A DNA stretch of 64,000 bases from Mycobacterium sp. ENV421 (GTDB lineage: Bacteria > Actinomycetota > Actinomycetes > Mycobacteriales > Mycobacteriaceae): assembly GCF_002887815.1 (NCBI RefSeq), contig NZ_PDHO01000003.1, positions 124,001 through 188,000 of the forward strand, written 5' to 3'. The notes beneath the pieces were generated by a model. It ran no database searches. It worked only from the letters and a program-made list of their open reading frames with translations, and had not been told where the DNA came from. A program made the translations under genes and the position numbers. Below, piece after piece: positions 18,133 to 27,114 of the stretch (position 1 is its first letter; every line of letters starts with the position of its first letter).

Positions 18133-19902
18133 GTGGATGCCCAAGCGCAGGTCTCGCAGCTGAGTCGCGAACGCCGTGAGGCCCTTGCCAGGCGTATCCG
18201 GTCTCGGATGTCCGAAGCCGGCGGGCCGCCCGCCGATCACGACGTGAGTGTCGTGGGTGGTGGCGCCGCGGCTCTCACCCTGGCTCTGGAACTTCGCCGG
18301 GCGCGGCCGAGCACGCGAGTCCAGGTGATCGAACCCCACGTCCACCCGGTCCCGGAGATGACCCACACGGTGGGGGAGTCGACCGTCGAGGTGTCGGCTC
18401 ACTACCTGCGTGACCGTCTCGGCCTCGGCGATCACCTGAGCACTTCTCAGATCCGCAAGATGGGGTTGCGGATGTTCTTTTCCGTCGATCGCAACACCGA
18501 CATCGCGCAACGGATGGAGCTGGGCAGTTCGTCGTTCGTACCGCAGGTGACCTATCAGATCGACCGCGGGCGATTGGAGAACGAGCTCAGCAGACGCTGC
18601 CTGGCGGAGGGTGTCGAGATCACGCACGGCCGGGTCAGTGCGGTGGAACTGAGCGAAGGGCAGGGGCCCCACACCATTTCGGTCCAGGACGGTGAGTCCG
18701 TCACCCGGACCACGGCACGGTGGGTGGTGGACGCGTCCGGGCGTAACCGATTCCTGCCCCGTCACTTGAATATCCGGCAGGCCAACGCACACGACTGCAA
18801 CGCCGTATGGTTCCGCGTCGCAACGGAAATCGACGTCGGCCGGTGGAGCGACGACCCGGACTGGCAGAGCCGCCTGGTCGAAGGCGACCGCGCACTGTCC
18901 ACCAATCACCTGATGGGCGAGGGCTACTGGGTCTGGCTGATCCGCCTCGCGTCCGGTGCCACCAGCGTCGGCATCGTCGCCGACCCGGCCTACCATCCGT
19001 TCGGCACGTTCAACACCCTTGAGAAGGCCACCGCGTGGCTGCGCGACCACGAGCCCCAGTGCGCGGCCGTGGTGGACGAGCACGCGCATGACATCAAAGA
19101 TTTCCGCGTCATGAAGAAGTACAGCCACGGCGCGGCACAGGTTTACGACGGCACCGCCCGCTGGTGCCTGACCGGCGACGCGGGCATCTTCCTCGACCCG
19201 CTCTACTCGTCGGGGCTCGATCTCGTCGCGATCGGCAACGGACTGATCACCGACATGATCACCCGTGAACTCGACGGTGATGATGTCGTCGCGCGCGCGC
19301 AGATCAGCGACACACTCTTTCGCTCGCTCACCGAGATGTGGCTTGCGGTGTACCAGGACCAGTACTCACTGATGGGCGTGCCGAGCGTGATGTCGGCGAA
19401 GATCATCTGGGACGTGGCCTTCTACTGGGGATTCATCGGTCTGTTGTACGTCAACGGCCGGTACGTGAACCTCGCCGACGATCCCGGCTTCGTACCGCAC
19501 CTCGATGGTCTCATCGCTCTGAGCAACCGCGTGCAGAAGTTCTTCCGCGAGTGGGCCGCAGTCGAAACCGGAACTCCCACGGTGTCCTTCGTCGACCTGT
19601 ACGCACCGTTGAACTTCATGGTGACTCTGCACAAAGCGATGATGGGCCCGAGTGAGAACTTCGACGAGCAGTTCGACATCAACGCCGACATGCTGCGCCG
19701 ACTGGCCGGACAGCTGGTCGAGACAGTCCTCGCCGAGAAGTCGGCGATGTTCGGCGACGACGACGTCATGCGCCAGGTGCAGGAGTGGCAGCGGGACCCG
19801 CTGCTGCACGAGTTGCGGTCCGTCTACCGCCACCGGCAGGACAACGATCCCCTCAGCAGCGACTGGATTGTCAGCACCTCGCCCGCCCTTCAGACGAGCT
19901 GA
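18133..19902 (+). CDS. flavin-dependent halogenase-like monooxygenase
   Basis: The product is 589 residues. An FAD-binding VVGGGAAAL lies at about 40-48, followed by THTVGESTVEVS at 77-88. Lys109 in RKMGLRMFF aligns with the catalytic Lys79 of tryptophan halogenases. The halogenase WxWxI(P) motif is present as WVWLI (266-270) but Arg271 replaces Pro, and TGDAGIFLDPLYSSG closes the flavin site. This supports a halogenase or halogenase-derived hydroxylase acting on a small molecule or ACP-bound intermediate. The first 25 residues form a basic amphipathic helix (QLSRERREALARRIRSR) unusual for the family. GGAGG precedes GTG 18133. The polyketide synthase starts 3 bases after its stop. Confidence 0.82.
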   Translation: MDAQAQVSQLSRERREALARRIRSRMSEAGGPPADHDVSVVGGGAAALTLALELRRARPSTRVQVIEPHVHPVPEMTHTVGESTVEVSAHYLRDRLGLGDHLSTSQIRKMGLRMFFSVDRNTDIAQRMELGSSSFVPQVTYQIDRGRLENELSRRCLAEGVEITHGRVSAVELSEGQGPHTISVQDGESVTRTTARWVVDASGRNRFLPRHLNIRQANAHDCNAVWFRVATEIDVGRWSDDPDWQSRLVEGDRALSTNHLMGEGYWVWLIRLASGATSVGIVADPAYHPFGTFNTLEKATAWLRDHEPQCAAVVDEHAHDIKDFRVMKKYSHGAAQVYDGTARWCLTGDAGIFLDPLYSSGLDLVAIGNGLITDMITRELDGDDVVARAQISDTLFRSLTEMWLAVYQDQYSLMGVPSVMSAKIIWDVAFYWGFIGLLYVNGRYVNLADDPGFVPHLDGLIALSNRVQKFFREWAAVETGTPTVSFVDLYAPLNFMVTLHKAMMGPSENFDEQFDINADMLRRLAGQLVETVLAEKSAMFGDDDVMRQVQEWQRDPLLHELRSVYRHRQDNDPLSSDWIVSTSPALQTS

Positions 19903-19905
19903 CCG

Positions 19906-22900
19906 GTGACCATGCTCAGCGATCACAGCGGCCGCGAGCCGCTGGCCATCGTCGGTATCGGATGCCGCCTGCCCGGCGGGGCCGATTCGGCGGACCGTCT
20001 GTGGGATCTGCTCTGCAGCGAGACGGACGCGACCTGTGTCGTGCCCGAATCGCGCTGGAACGCCGACCGCTATCACGACCCCAACCCGGCCAAAGTCGGC
20101 AAGATCGTGACCCGCCGCGGCGGATTCCTCAGCGAGATAGACCAATTCGATCCTCAATTCTTCGGAATCTCGCCGCGCGAGGCGCATTCTCTCGACCCCC
20201 AGCAGCGCCTCCTGCTGCACGCCGCGTGGGAAGCGCTGGAGGACGGCGGACTTCCCGCCGACAGCCTGGCCGGCAGCGATGTCGGGGTGTTCATCGGCGG
20301 CTTCACCCTCGACTATCAACTGCTACAGAACCTGGGCCGTACCAGTCGCTACCGGTTCAAGGCGCATTCGGCCACCGGGATGATGATGACGATGCTGGCC
20401 AACCGGCTCTCGCACGCATTCGACTTCCGCGGGCCCAGCGTGACGGTCGATACGGCCTGCTCGGGTTCGCTCGTCGCCGTACACCTTGCCGCACAGAGCA
20501 TCTGGAACGGCGAGTGCACCGTGGCGTTGGCCGGCGGCGTCAACATCATGGGCGGGCCCAACACCGCGATCGCGGAGTCCAAGAGCGGATTCCTCAGTCC
20601 CGAAGGACGTTCCAAAGCCTTCAGTGACTCGGCCGACGGCTACGCCCGCGGCGAAGGCGGCGCCGTCGTCATCATCAAACCCCTGCACCAAGCGCTCGAC
20701 GACGGCGACGACATCTATGCGCAGATCCTCGGCACCGCCGTGTCGCAGGACGGTCATACCGACGGCATCACCGTTCCGCGTCAGGAGGCACAGGAAGCCG
20801 CCATTAGGACAGCGCTCGCGCGAGCAGGCATCGCGCCCAACGACATCGGATATGTCGAAGCCCACGGCACCGGAACGCCAGTCGGAGATCCGATCGAGAT
20901 GCGCGCGCTGGCGGGCGCGCTGACAGCCGACCGATCACCGGCCGATCCGCTTCTGATCGGGTCGATCAAAACCAACATCGGTCACCTCGAAGCGGGGGCC
21001 GGTGTTGCCGGGCTGATCAAAGCCGCGTTGGTGGCCAAGCACGGCTATATTCCGGCCAACCTACATCTCGACGAGCCCACCCGGCACGTCTCACTGACGG
21101 AACTCAAGATCGACGTACCCGCGACCGGGCGGCCGTTCCCCGCCGACAAGCGACGGCTCGTCGGCGTCAACTCGTTCGGCTTCGGCGGTACCAATGCCCA
21201 CGTGGTTCTCGCGGGGCCACCCGCTGCGGCGGGCCCCAGCCCCGAACCGCTCGCGCCGCAACTACCTGCGGTACTTCCCATCTCGGCGCGCAGCGAGGAG
21301 GCCCTGGTTGCGGCAGCCGGCCGGCTCGCCGGTCATCTCGACGCGGACCCGGACCTCACGCTGTCCGATCTGCAGTACACGCTGGGATTGCGGCGCTCAC
21401 ATCTGAACTACCGGCACGTCGTCATCGCCGACAGCAAAGATGATGTACGGCAACAACTTCAACTTCTCGCCGACGGTGGGCCGATCTCGGGACGCACTGC
21501 GGGTGCCGCGCCCAAGCTCGCCTTCGTCTGCACCGGGATGGGCCCGCAGTGGTGGCGGATGTGCCGAGGGTTACTCGACGTCCTTCCGGCCTTCACCGAC
21601 AGCATCCTGCGCAGCGATCGCGAGCTTGCGCAGTACACCGGGTGGTCGCTCGTCGACGAACTGCGACGGGACGAGGCCACCTCGCGGATGACCGAGACCG
21701 AGGTGGCGCAGCCGGCCAACTTCGCCGTCCAGATCGCTCTGGCCGAACAGCTGGCGCAGTACGGGATCCGCCCGGATGCGGTAATCGGGCACAGTGCAGG
21801 CGAAGTCGCCGCCCACCACATCGCCGGCCTGCTGACCTTCGAGCAAGCTGTCGAGGTCGTCTACCACCGAAGCCGCCTTCAGCAGCGCACCAGTGGGCAA
21901 GGCCGGATGCTCGCCGTCGGCACCGACGCCGATTCGCTGATGCGAGCGATGGACCCGCAGATGCAGGCCGAATTCGGCAGGCGGATATCGATAGCGGCGA
22001 TCAACAGCCCGTCCGCGGTCACCGTTGCCGGGGACGGGGACGTCCTCGCCGTGTTGGCTCCGCACCTGGATGAGCTGGGGATCTTCAATCGCTATCTCAC
22101 CGGGAAGGTGCCGTACCACACGCATTTCATGGATGCGATCAAGGACGATCTGCTCGGTGCGCTCGACGGGATGTCGTCGAAGGATGCCACCATGCCGCTG
22201 TATTCGACAGTCACCGGCGAGCGGCTGGACCGGTATCAGGCCGGCGCCGCGTACTGGTGGCAGAACACGCGGGCGACGGTGCTCTTCGAGCCCGCGATCC
22301 GGCGAATGGTGGAAGACGGCTACACCCACTTCGTCGAGCTCGGCCCGCATCCCGCGCTGGCGGCGTCGATCGTGGAAACCGCGGGCCAGCAGAAAATCTC
22401 GGTGACGGCCGTCCAACGACGCGACCAGGACGACGTCCGCACGCTTCTCAATTGTGTTGGCACGCTGCACTGCAATGGCCATGACATCGCATGGGGCGCA
22501 CTCCAGCACCGTGCTGGCGCTCGCCTGGCGAAGCTGCCGAGCTACCCGTGGCAGACCAAACGCTTCTGGAATGAAACCCGGGAATCCACCGAAGCTCTGT
22601 TCTACAAGCCGGTGCATCCCCTTCTCGGACAGCGGATCAGTGCGCTGCACCCCACCTGGGAAGCGGAACTGAGCACCGTGTTCAATCCGTTCCTTGCCGA
22701 CCATCGGGTGCAGGGAAGTGTGGTCGTGCCGGGGGCGGTCTACATCGAGATGGGTATGGCGGTGGCGAACGCCGTCTACGGCTCGGACTTCAGCGTCGAC
22801 AATGTGGTGCTGCATCGTGCGGTGATCCTCGACGACACCTGCGATCCGATCCTGCGGACCACCCTCAACGAGCAGGACGGCACACTGGAATTCGCGTCGT

Positions 22901-25404
22901 TCACCGCGACAGCGGACGGTGAACCCAAGTGGGCCATCACCGCCACCGCCGAACTCAACGTCCGGCCACCAGCGCCCAAGACGATGGCCTCAGCAGACAG
23001 CGCCGAGTCGGTCGTCTCGATCAGCGGCGCCGACTTCTACCGTCGCACCGAGTCCATCGGCTTCGACTACGGCGACGCCTTCCGGACCGTCCGGACGGTC
23101 ACCGCGGGCGAGGACTGGGCCGTCGCCGACATCGCGGTGCCCGAATCAATCGTCGATGAGGTGCCGCGATTCCGGTTCCACCCGGCTCTCATCGACGGGG
23201 CGTTCCAGGCGTTGTTCGGCGCACCGTTCCTCGGTCAGGAAGAGAACGAGGATCCGTTCCTGCCGGTTCGGATCCGGCAGTGCGCCGTCTACGGCGCACC
23301 CGCGCCGGAGATGTCGGTTCACGTCCGCGTGGTGTCGGTGAGCAAGTCGCACGTCGAAAGCGACATCACGATCACCGAGCCGGACGGTACGCCGCTCGCG
23401 GTCATCACCGGGTTCGTCGTGCAGTCGTTGAGCGAGTCGTCGCGCATGTCGCCCGACCGTATCGACAAGGGAGTCCTACAGATTCAGTGGCAGCGCATGG
23501 CGGACCAGCCACCCGGCGAGGAGATCGGTGCCGCCGGCCCAACGTCGTGGCTGCTCCTCGGTGACGACACGGGTGTGGGAGCGGCCATCGCCGAGGAGAT
23601 GCGTCGCCGAGGCCACCGCGTCCGCGTAGTCGGCCACGACGGCGGAGATGAACTCGCTGCGATAGATTTCGGCGCGCTGTTCGCCCCCGATTTCCACGGG
23701 ATCATCGACTGCTGGCCGCTGGACATCACGGAATCGCGTTCGGTCGAGGACCAACAGCAGCTCGGCGTACTCACCGTGTTGCGGCTCGCGAAAGCCCTTG
23801 CCCAACAAGACACCCCCGACCAGGTTCGCCTGTATCTGGTCACCGCGAACGCCCAACCCGCACCGGACACCGAACTGCGCGGTGTCGACCAGGCCGCGGT
23901 GTGGGGTCTCGGTCGCGTCATCGGCCACCAGGAGCTACCGGAGCACTGGGGCGGACTCATCGACATCGATGCCGCCGACGACCACGCCCAGACGGCGGCC
24001 CGCATCTGCGAACACCTCCTCAGTGGGGAGCCCGAAGATCAGATCGCCATCCGCGGCGAGGTGACCTACGTGCCGCGTCTGCGGCCGTGCGATCAGCTGA
24101 GGCGGCCCTTTCCCACCAAACTCAGCCCGGACGCGACCTACGTCGTCACCGGCGGTGCAGGCGCACTCGGTCGGGTGGTCGCCACGTATCTCGCGGAGCG
24201 GGGCGCGCGGCATATCGCCTTGTGGGGTCGCAGTGTGGTCCCGCCGAGAGACAGCTGGCCCGGCCTCACCGCGGAGCATCGCCATTTCGAGACCGTCAAG
24301 ACGATCGTCGACATCGAACGTCTCGGCGTGCACGTCACAACGGCGAGCATCGACGTCGCCGACCGTGAGCAGGTTTCGGCATGGTTGCGCGACCACGCCG
24401 GAGGCGGCGGACGGCCGGTGCGCGGAATCATCCACGCCGCCGGATCGGTCAACGACCAACTGCTGGTGAACATCAGCGAAGACGACTTCACCGCGGTGAT
24501 GGCGCCCAAGGTGACCGGCGCTCGCGTGCTGCACGACGCCTTGAAAGACCACGAGCTCGACTTCTTCGTGATGTTCGGCTCCGCCGGGTCGACGATCGCC
24601 TCGCCGGGGCAGGGCAACTATGCAGCCGCCAACGCCTTCCTCGACGCATTCGCGCACTATCGCCGGGAACAGGGTTTGCCGGCACTCACGATCGGTTGGG
24701 GTCCCTGGTCGGTGGGGATGGTCGAAGAGCTCAACCTCGAAAAGCTTTACGCTGCAAGAGGTATTGAACTCATCACCCCCGCGGTGGGTGCTCTGATCCT
24801 CGATCGGCTCATCAACCAACAACCGGCCGATGTCGTCGCCATCAGCGCCGACTGGGGCCGGGCCCGCCAAGCCGGGCTCGGCAGCCGTCTGCCGATGATG
24901 TTCGCCGAACTCGGAACCTCCGAGACCGTACCCGGCGCAGGCGAATCCGACGGTTCGATACTCATGATGCTCGCGACGACTCCCGAAGCCGACCGTCCTG
25001 CTGTCATCGCTGATCAGCTTCGGCAGATCGTGGCAGCTGTCTTCGACTGCGCCGTAGAAGATTTCGAGCCGGACGATATGCTCGACGATATCGGCCTGGA
25101 TTCGATGATGGCCATGGACTTCCGAGTGCGGATCAACATGACCTTCTCGATCGACCTGCCGGTACTCGAGATCCTTCGTGGCGTGAGCGTGAACTCGCTG
25201 GCCGACCGGGTGCTCGCCGAGTTGCACTTCATCCATGGTGACGTCGCCACGGCAACTACCGAATCGGCAGGGCCGACCGAGGAGCCGGACCTCGACGACG
25301 AGCTGGACCAGCTGATGGCCGAACTGTCCGACGCCGAACTGCAGGAACTTCTCGCGCAGCTGGAGAACGAGCCCGAATCGGATGCCGGCGAGGCATTCTC
25401 ATGA
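19906..25404 (+). CDS. type I polyketide synthase, KS-AT-DH-KR-ACP
   Basis: This is a single-module, 1832-residue synthase. KS (about 10-430) has active-site Cys185 in VDTACSGS, plus EAHGTGT and KTNIGHLEAG. AT (about 525-830) has GHSAGE with Ser630; YHTH at the specificity site is neither the classic malonyl HAFH nor methylmalonyl YASH. DH (about 905-1190) has HRVQGSVVVP with His933 and Asp1097. KR has the nucleotide loop GGAGALG from 1416 and catalytic Ser1559 and Tyr1572. ACP carries Ser1733 in GLDSMM. No ER or thioesterase is present. An acidic helical tail (DELDQLMAELSDAELQELL) ends the protein. Layout and size resemble partially reducing iterative synthases such as 6-methylsalicylate-type enzymes. 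The product is unknown. Confidence 0.93.
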   Translation: MTMLSDHSGREPLAIVGIGCRLPGGADSADRLWDLLCSETDATCVVPESRWNADRYHDPNPAKVGKIVTRRGGFLSEIDQFDPQFFGISPREAHSLDPQQRLLLHAAWEALEDGGLPADSLAGSDVGVFIGGFTLDYQLLQNLGRTSRYRFKAHSATGMMMTMLANRLSHAFDFRGPSVTVDTACSGSLVAVHLAAQSIWNGECTVALAGGVNIMGGPNTAIAESKSGFLSPEGRSKAFSDSADGYARGEGGAVVIIKPLHQALDDGDDIYAQILGTAVSQDGHTDGITVPRQEAQEAAIRTALARAGIAPNDIGYVEAHGTGTPVGDPIEMRALAGALTADRSPADPLLIGSIKTNIGHLEAGAGVAGLIKAALVAKHGYIPANLHLDEPTRHVSLTELKIDVPATGRPFPADKRRLVGVNSFGFGGTNAHVVLAGPPAAAGPSPEPLAPQLPAVLPISARSEEALVAAAGRLAGHLDADPDLTLSDLQYTLGLRRSHLNYRHVVIADSKDDVRQQLQLLADGGPISGRTAGAAPKLAFVCTGMGPQWWRMCRGLLDVLPAFTDSILRSDRELAQYTGWSLVDELRRDEATSRMTETEVAQPANFAVQIALAEQLAQYGIRPDAVIGHSAGEVAAHHIAGLLTFEQAVEVVYHRSRLQQRTSGQGRMLAVGTDADSLMRAMDPQMQAEFGRRISIAAINSPSAVTVAGDGDVLAVLAPHLDELGIFNRYLTGKVPYHTHFMDAIKDDLLGALDGMSSKDATMPLYSTVTGERLDRYQAGAAYWWQNTRATVLFEPAIRRMVEDGYTHFVELGPHPALAASIVETAGQQKISVTAVQRRDQDDVRTLLNCVGTLHCNGHDIAWGALQHRAGARLAKLPSYPWQTKRFWNETRESTEALFYKPVHPLLGQRISALHPTWEAELSTVFNPFLADHRVQGSVVVPGAVYIEMGMAVANAVYGSDFSVDNVVLHRAVILDDTCDPILRTTLNEQDGTLEFASFTATADGEPKWAITATAELNVRPPAPKTMASADSAESVVSISGADFYRRTESIGFDYGDAFRTVRTVTAGEDWAVADIAVPESIVDEVPRFRFHPALIDGAFQALFGAPFLGQEENEDPFLPVRIRQCAVYGAPAPEMSVHVRVVSVSKSHVESDITITEPDGTPLAVITGFVVQSLSESSRMSPDRIDKGVLQIQWQRMADQPPGEEIGAAGPTSWLLLGDDTGVGAAIAEEMRRRGHRVRVVGHDGGDELAAIDFGALFAPDFHGIIDCWPLDITESRSVEDQQQLGVLTVLRLAKALAQQDTPDQVRLYLVTANAQPAPDTELRGVDQAAVWGLGRVIGHQELPEHWGGLIDIDAADDHAQTAARICEHLLSGEPEDQIAIRGEVTYVPRLRPCDQLRRPFPTKLSPDATYVVTGGAGALGRVVATYLAERGARHIALWGRSVVPPRDSWPGLTAEHRHFETVKTIVDIERLGVHVTTASIDVADREQVSAWLRDHAGGGGRPVRGIIHAAGSVNDQLLVNISEDDFTAVMAPKVTGARVLHDALKDHELDFFVMFGSAGSTIASPGQGNYAAANAFLDAFAHYRREQGLPALTIGWGPWSVGMVEELNLEKLYAARGIELITPAVGALILDRLINQQPADVVAISADWGRARQAGLGSRLPMMFAELGTSETVPGAGESDGSILMMLATTPEADRPAVIADQLRQIVAAVFDCAVEDFEPDDMLDDIGLDSMMAMDFRVRINMTFSIDLPVLEILRGVSVNSLADRVLAELHFIHGDVATATTESAGPTEEPDLDDELDQLMAELSDAELQELLAQLENEPESDAGEAFS

Positions 25405-26249
25405 TTGCGGCATCGGCGGTTCAGGTCGAGGGACTGTCCAAGTCCTACGGCCGGCTGCAGGCCGTTCGCGATCTCGATCTCGAGGTCGGCTACGGTGAGA
25501 TATTCGCGATCCTCGGGCCCAACGGGGCGGGCAAGTCCACGACCATCGAGATTCTGGAAGGGCACCGCAAACGCGACTCGGGGCGGGTTCAGGTGCTCGG
25601 CGAAGATCCTGCAGATGCAGGGCGCAGTTGGCGGGCCAGGATCGGTATCGTCTTGCAGGAGACCAGCGACTTCGGCGTTCTGACGGTGCTGGAAACCGTG
25701 CGGATGTTCGCGAAGTGCTACGGCGAGGCGCGGGCCCGGGTCCCCGAGGAACTGCTGGAGCTTGTCGGCTTGACGTCCAGCGCCGGCTCGCGGGTCCGGA
25801 CACTGTCGGGAGGGCAGCGTCGCCGCCTCGACGTCGCGCTGGGCATCATCGCCCAGCCGGAGCTTCTCTTTCTCGACGAGCCGACCACCGGATTCGATCC
25901 GGAGGCACGGCGCCAGTTCTGGGACCTCATCAGGCTCCTGGCCAGCGATGGCACCACCATCCTCCTGACGACGCACTATCTGGAAGAGGCAGCCGCACTG
26001 GCGGATCGGGTCGCCGTGGTGGCCGGTGGCCGAGTGGCGGCCGTCGATTCTCCCGCACGTCTGACCGCGCACGTCAACAGCGCGGCCACGGTGCAGTGGA
26101 TGGACGGCGACCGGCTGCGCGTGGAGCACACCGACCATCCGACCGAGTTCATCAGGCAACAGTCTGCCGACGGCACCGAACTGGCCCAGCTCACCGTCAC
26201 CCGGCCCACCCTCGAGGATGCCTACCTGCAACTGATCGGGATGGCGTGA
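25401..26249 (+). CDS. ABC transporter ATP-binding protein, DrrA type
   Basis: This 282-residue nucleotide-binding subunit has Walker A GPNGAGKST (39-47), an LSGGQRRRLD signature, Walker B LLFLDEPTTGFDPEARR and a TTHYLEEAA switch histidine. A C-terminal extension of about 70 residues is typical of DrrA-like drug and lipid export ATPases. The ATG overlaps the polyketide synthase stop (ATGA), and its own TGA overlaps the start of the permease gene. The context implies export of the polyketide product or self-protection. Confidence 0.93.
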   Translation: MIAASAVQVEGLSKSYGRLQAVRDLDLEVGYGEIFAILGPNGAGKSTTIEILEGHRKRDSGRVQVLGEDPADAGRSWRARIGIVLQETSDFGVLTVLETVRMFAKCYGEARARVPEELLELVGLTSSAGSRVRTLSGGQRRRLDVALGIIAQPELLFLDEPTTGFDPEARRQFWDLIRLLASDGTTILLTTHYLEEAAALADRVAVVAGGRVAAVDSPARLTAHVNSAATVQWMDGDRLRVEHTDHPTEFIRQQSADGTELAQLTVTRPTLEDAYLQLIGMA

Positions 26250-27109
26250 TGTCGGTCGACTCAACCCCGCGTAACGGGGCCCAGCCGCAGCATCGCGGCG
26301 CCGCAGCGGCAACAGCCCTGCCCTCGGCCGTACGGATCGGGTTGTCGCGAGTCATCCCCGAACTGAAGATGTTCTACCGGCGTCCCGAGCAAGTGGTGCT
26401 GACGTTTTCGATGCCGGCGATCATCTGCATTCTTCTGGGGTCGATCTTCTCCGCGAAGATCCCCGGCACGCAGACCAGTACCGGCGCCGTGATAGCCGCC
26501 AGCATGCTGGCCTACGGAATCCTCTCCACGTCGTTCATCAACCTCGGCATCGGTATCGCTGCCGACCGTGAAACCGGCGCTCTTCGCCGCCTGCGCGGGA
26601 CGCCGGCGACCGCATCGTCGTATTTCATCGGCAAGATCATCTTGGTTGCCATCGCCAGCCTCGCCGAGGCGGTCGTGCTGCTGGCGTTGGGGGTGGCGGC
26701 TTTTCAGCTTCAACTGCCCAGCGACGTATACGCGTGGTTCACGCTGGCCTGGGTGTTCGTCCTGGGCATCATCAGCTGTTCGTTGCTGGGCATTCTGGTG
26801 AGCAACTTCGCAGGCAACGCCGTCTCCGCGGCGGTGATGACGAATGGGCCTGCCGTCGGTCTGCAGTTCGTGTCGGGCACCTATGTGCCGCTGATGGCCT
26901 TGCCGACCTGGATGTTGATCGTCGGGTCCATCTTCCCGGTCAAGTGGATGGCGCAGGGTTTCCGCTCGGTGCTGCTGCCCGCGCAGATGGTTGCCTTCGA
27001 GCCGGCAGGCAGCTGGGAGCACGGGCGTATCTTCCTGGTGCTGGCCGCGTGGAGCATCGGCGGTCTGATGGCCTGCCTCTACATCTTCCGATGGTCGGAC
27101 AAGGGCTGA
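26249..27109 (+). CDS. ABC-2 type transporter permease, DrrB type
   Basis: This 286-residue permease has a cytoplasmic N-terminus of about 40 residues, then six hydrophobic segments. ADRETGALRRLRGTPATASSYFIGK is the characteristic ABC-2 coupling region (here read as DRETGALRRLRGTP plus the next helix), and FVSGTYVPLMALPTWM precedes the last helices. The start is ATG 26249 in the TGATG overlap with the ATPase stop. Together with the ATPase it would form a dimeric exporter like DrrAB. The antiporter gene starts 5 bases after its stop. Confidence 0.92.
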   Translation: MSVDSTPRNGAQPQHRGAAAATALPSAVRIGLSRVIPELKMFYRRPEQVVLTFSMPAIICILLGSIFSAKIPGTQTSTGAVIAASMLAYGILSTSFINLGIGIAADRETGALRRLRGTPATASSYFIGKIILVAIASLAEAVVLLALGVAAFQLQLPSDVYAWFTLAWVFVLGIISCSLLGILVSNFAGNAVSAAVMTNGPAVGLQFVSGTYVPLMALPTWMLIVGSIFPVKWMAQGFRSVLLPAQMVAFEPAGSWEHGRIFLVLAAWSIGGLMACLYIFRWSDKG

Positions 27110-27114
27110 CGCCC

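Noticed and set aside
23935..25236. A 433-codon minus-strand frame inside the polyketide synthase
   Set aside because: It is antisense to the KR and ACP domains, has no recognisable motif and has shadow-like composition.
19906..25404. The polyketide synthase as a mycobacterial lipid synthase of the mycocerosate or phthiocerol type
   Set aside because: It lacks an enoylreductase domain and has no FadD, PapA or MmpL neighbour; the adjacent genes are a halogenase-like enzyme and a DrrAB exporter.
25628..26248. Upstream extension of the ABC permease reading frame through the ATPase gene
   Set aside because: The extension is a different frame of the ATPase and is Arg/Gly-rich; the true permease start is ATG 26249 in the TGATG overlap.
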